Assembly: GCA_905178155.1 (NCBI GenBank)
Contig: CAJINV010000038.1
Coordinates: 17,278-59,647, forward strand
Source: Amoebophrya sp. A120
Taxonomy: Eukaryota > Sar > Dinophyceae > Syndiniales > Amoebophryaceae
Reading direction: 5' to 3'
Length of the DNA: 42,370 nucleotides
Position numbers and translations under genes: made by a program. How positions within the stretch are numbered: the stretch's first letter is position 1; every line of letters starts with the position of its first letter. Shown in pieces: positions 40,704 through 42,370 of this stretch. The notes beneath the pieces were generated by a model. It made no database searches and was not told where the DNA came from. It saw only the letters and a program-made list of their open reading frames with translations.

Positions 40704-41015
40704 CCCTGTGTCGATTCCGCCTCTAACAAGTGGGGGAAAAATAATTTCAACAACAAAAACAACAGCAAAAGCAAGGGCGGTAAGAACAAAAAAGGTGGCG
40801 GTAAGAAGTGGAAGAACGATCACAACCACGGTGGGAAGGGCAGTAAGTACTGCGCCTTCCACGGCCGGAACAATTCCCACACCACCGCTGAATGCAAAGC
40901 TTTGGGCAGCGATCCCGCCAGGGCGATCAACAAATTGGTGGTGCAGCAGCAGAGCGACAAGCGCTACCAGTCCCTGATCGCTAAACAGACCGCCAAAAAC
41001 CAAGGGGAACGATAA
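40704..41015 (+). pseudogene. retrotransposon gag fragment with zinc knuckle
   Basis: The frame is open from just after a TAG (40701-40703) to TAA (41013-41015), with no ATG, so the 5' part is missing. It encodes an Asn/Lys/Gly-rich basic stretch, then YCAFHGRNNSHTTAECKAL, a C-x2-H-x5-H-x4-C knuckle typical of retroelement gag proteins that bind RNA. The C-terminus (LVVQQQSDKRYQSLIAKQ) is helical. No protease, integrase or reverse transcriptase follows, so this is a relic. Confidence 0.65.
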
Positions 41016-41446
41016 CAAAAATTCCGACCCGACTACCAGTTCCAGCAACGCGGGCGGCGCCATCGTGCCCGCCACTTCTACTACCGTCCTACCCAGCATG
41101 GAATCTGCTCGACTATCTATGGAATCTGATCGTGCCCGCCACTTCTATCGTCTATCTATGGAAATGATCGAGCCCGCTGCTGGAGGATCTGGTCGAACAA
41201 AATTGACGCAAGAACCCAAGTCCAATCTACAAACATGTGCGAGTTCGGTAAGATCCCGGGGAACTGCTCCAGCGGCCAGAAAGCCGGCAGCACTCAGGCT
41301 CCTGTAATAATCCAGCGTGTTGCTCGTTGGCTTCGCGAATTTTCAAGCTTTTATTTTTATTCAGCTTGAAAAACCGCGAAACTTCAGAATTTTATTTTTA
41401 TTTGCACCAAAAACCCAACCCATCGAAGACGAATCAGAATTCCACG
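41016..41446. other. degenerate retroelement flank
   Basis: An open frame (to about 41307) reads TTSSSNAGGAIVPATSTTVL and holds short internal duplications (CGTGCCCGCCACTTCTA at about 41066 and 41131; CTATCTATGGAA twice). It shares the ATGGAAATGATCGAGCCCGC block with 39.9 kb. The stretch is probably the decayed continuation of the gag element. Confidence 0.45.
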
Positions 41447-41970
41447 CGTGAGCACATTCTTGTGGGCCTCACCGTAGCCCGAACCCGAAGTGTCAGAATT
41501 CCAGCAGTCAATCTCCGGAATTCTGACGCTTGCCGGCCGACAAGTGTCAGAATCCGGGAGATTGATCTCCAGGATTCTGACGTTTGCCGCTGGCAAGGTC
41601 GGAGACGCGAACACACTCTTGTGGGCCACGCCGTGGCCCGAACCGGAAGTGTCAGAATTCCAGCAGTCAATCTCCGAAATTCTGACACTTGCCGGCCGGC
41701 AAGTGTCAGAATCCGAGAGATTGATCTCCAGGATTCTGACATTTGCCGCTGGCAAGGTCGGAGACGCGAACACACTCTTGTGGGCTACGCTGTGGCCCGA
41801 ACCGGAAGTGTCAGAATTCCAGCAGTCAATCTCCGGAATTCTGACACAATCCTGGAGATTGATCTCCAGGATTCTGGAGATTGATCTCCAGGATTCTGAC
41901 ATCTGCCGCTGGCAAGGTCGGAGACGCGAACACACTCTTGTGGGCCACACCTTGGCCCGAACCCGGCTCT
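41447..41970. repeat. satellite array, ~159-bp unit with nested palindromes
   Basis: The motif GTGTCAGAATTCCAGCAGTC starts at 41490, 41649 and 41808, spaced exactly 159 bp. A partial fourth unit follows. Each unit holds two stems: GTCAGAATTCC...GGAATTCTGAC and GTCAGAATCC...GGATTCTGAC, the latter around GAGATTGATCTCC. Unit 3 has lost part of one stem and duplicated another. Open frames across the array are repeat artefacts. Confidence 0.9.
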
Positions 41971-41971
41971 T

Positions 41972-42370
41972 GAGCTGCCAACACCGGCAGCCGGTTTTGC
42001 CTTTGACGGGACGTCCCGTCAAGGGTCAAATCGTCTCCAGAGCTGTCAGCACGGGTAGTCGGTTTTGCCCTTGACGGGACGTCCCGTCAAGGGTCAAAAC
42101 GTCCTCGGAGCTGCTGGCACGGGTGGGCGGTTTTGCCCTTGATGGGACGTCCCGTCAAGGGTCAAATCGTCTCCGGAGCGGCCAGGACTCGTGGACGGTT
42201 TTGCCCTTGACGGGACGTCCCGTCAAGGGTTAAATCGTCCCCGGAGCTTCCAAACCACCTGTGCAGTTTTGCCTTTGACGGGACGTCCCGTCAAGGTTTC
42301 AATCGTCTCCGGAGCTGCCAACACCGGCAGCCGGTTTTGCCCTTGACGGGACGTCCCGTCAAGAGTCAAA
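41972..42370. repeat. satellite array, exact 68-bp unit with 20-bp perfect palindrome
   Basis: The palindrome TTGACGGGACGTCCCGTCAA starts at 42003, 42071, 42139 (one mismatch), 42207, 42275 and 42343, always 68 bp apart. The spacer holds GGGTCAAATCGTCTCCGGAG and a variable part. Spacers of the first and sixth units share GAGCTGCCAACACCGGCAGC, 340 bp apart, suggesting a higher-order repeat of five units. The array runs off the window. Confidence 0.93.

Noticed and set aside
41972-42370. CRISPR array at the right end
   Set aside because: The palindrome-plus-spacer period is regular, but the spacers are homologous to each other and one is duplicated, there are no cas genes, and the surroundings are eukaryotic. 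It is a satellite.
1-42370. tRNA, rRNA, spliced-leader or riboswitch signals
   Set aside because: Scanning by eye found no cloverleaf, ribosomal or CCGTAGCCATTTTGGCTCAAG-like sequence. Without tools, weak cases could be missed.

Overview
The window looks like nuclear DNA of a microbial eukaryote, most likely an alveolate of the dinoflagellate lineage. An Amoebophrya-like syndinian is my best guess, and that is inference. Supporting points: genes are rich in spliceosomal-type introns; most introns in the two left-hand genes are short transposon-like units with terminal inverted repeats (TIRs) and target-site duplications (TSDs) that are not cut at GT-AG; every supportable gene lies on the + strand; the encoded proteins are long, Ser/Lys/Glu-rich and mostly unrecognisable. 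Published descriptions of invasive inverted-repeat introns and non-canonical splice sites in Amoebophrya fit this picture. I saw no bacterial operon, tRNA, rRNA or CRISPR.

Layout, left to right. (1) 348-4660: gene A, six exons (about 879 aa, unknown), containing two introners of one family. (2) 5356-21038: gene B, twelve exons. The exon model was built by hand and is in frame throughout, giving 3,040 aa with a signal peptide and several hydrophobic segments. Eight or nine of its eleven introns are TIR elements of at least five sequence families, and one GT-AG intron carries a 1.5-kb GC-rich minisatellite. (3) 21.75-22.44 kb: a 340-bp tandem duplication. (4) 22.9-24.0 kb and 37.7-39.3 kb: two copies of a foldback element with arms built from GGAATCAAGTT repeats. 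(5) About 25.1-33.1 kb: gene C, a nuclear-looking Ser/Lys-rich protein with a 2-oxoglutarate/Fe(II) dioxygenase-like domain. Its first intron is packed with two palindromic short-repeat families. Its dioxygenase domain is split by about 2.5 kb of DNA holding an uninterrupted 587-codon ORF of different character and decaying 108-bp repeats that encode 36 residues each. (6) 34.2-36.8 kb: gene D, a Ser-rich secreted-type protein, possibly continued by exons at 39.3-39.8 kb on the far side of the second foldback element. (7) 40.7-41.0 kb: a retrotransposon gag fragment with a zinc knuckle. (8) 41.4-42.37 kb: two satellite arrays with periods of about 159 bp and exactly 68 bp; the second has a perfect 20-bp palindrome in five of its six units.

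The strongest system here is the set of introners in genes A and B. Removing each element together with one copy of its flanking direct repeat restores the uninterrupted reading frame, and probably the pre-insertion sequence. Several otherwise unrelated families share the ends TATC...GATA. The second candidate is the 587-codon ORF inside gene C, which has a weak, unproven resemblance to a negative-strand RNA virus polymerase palm.
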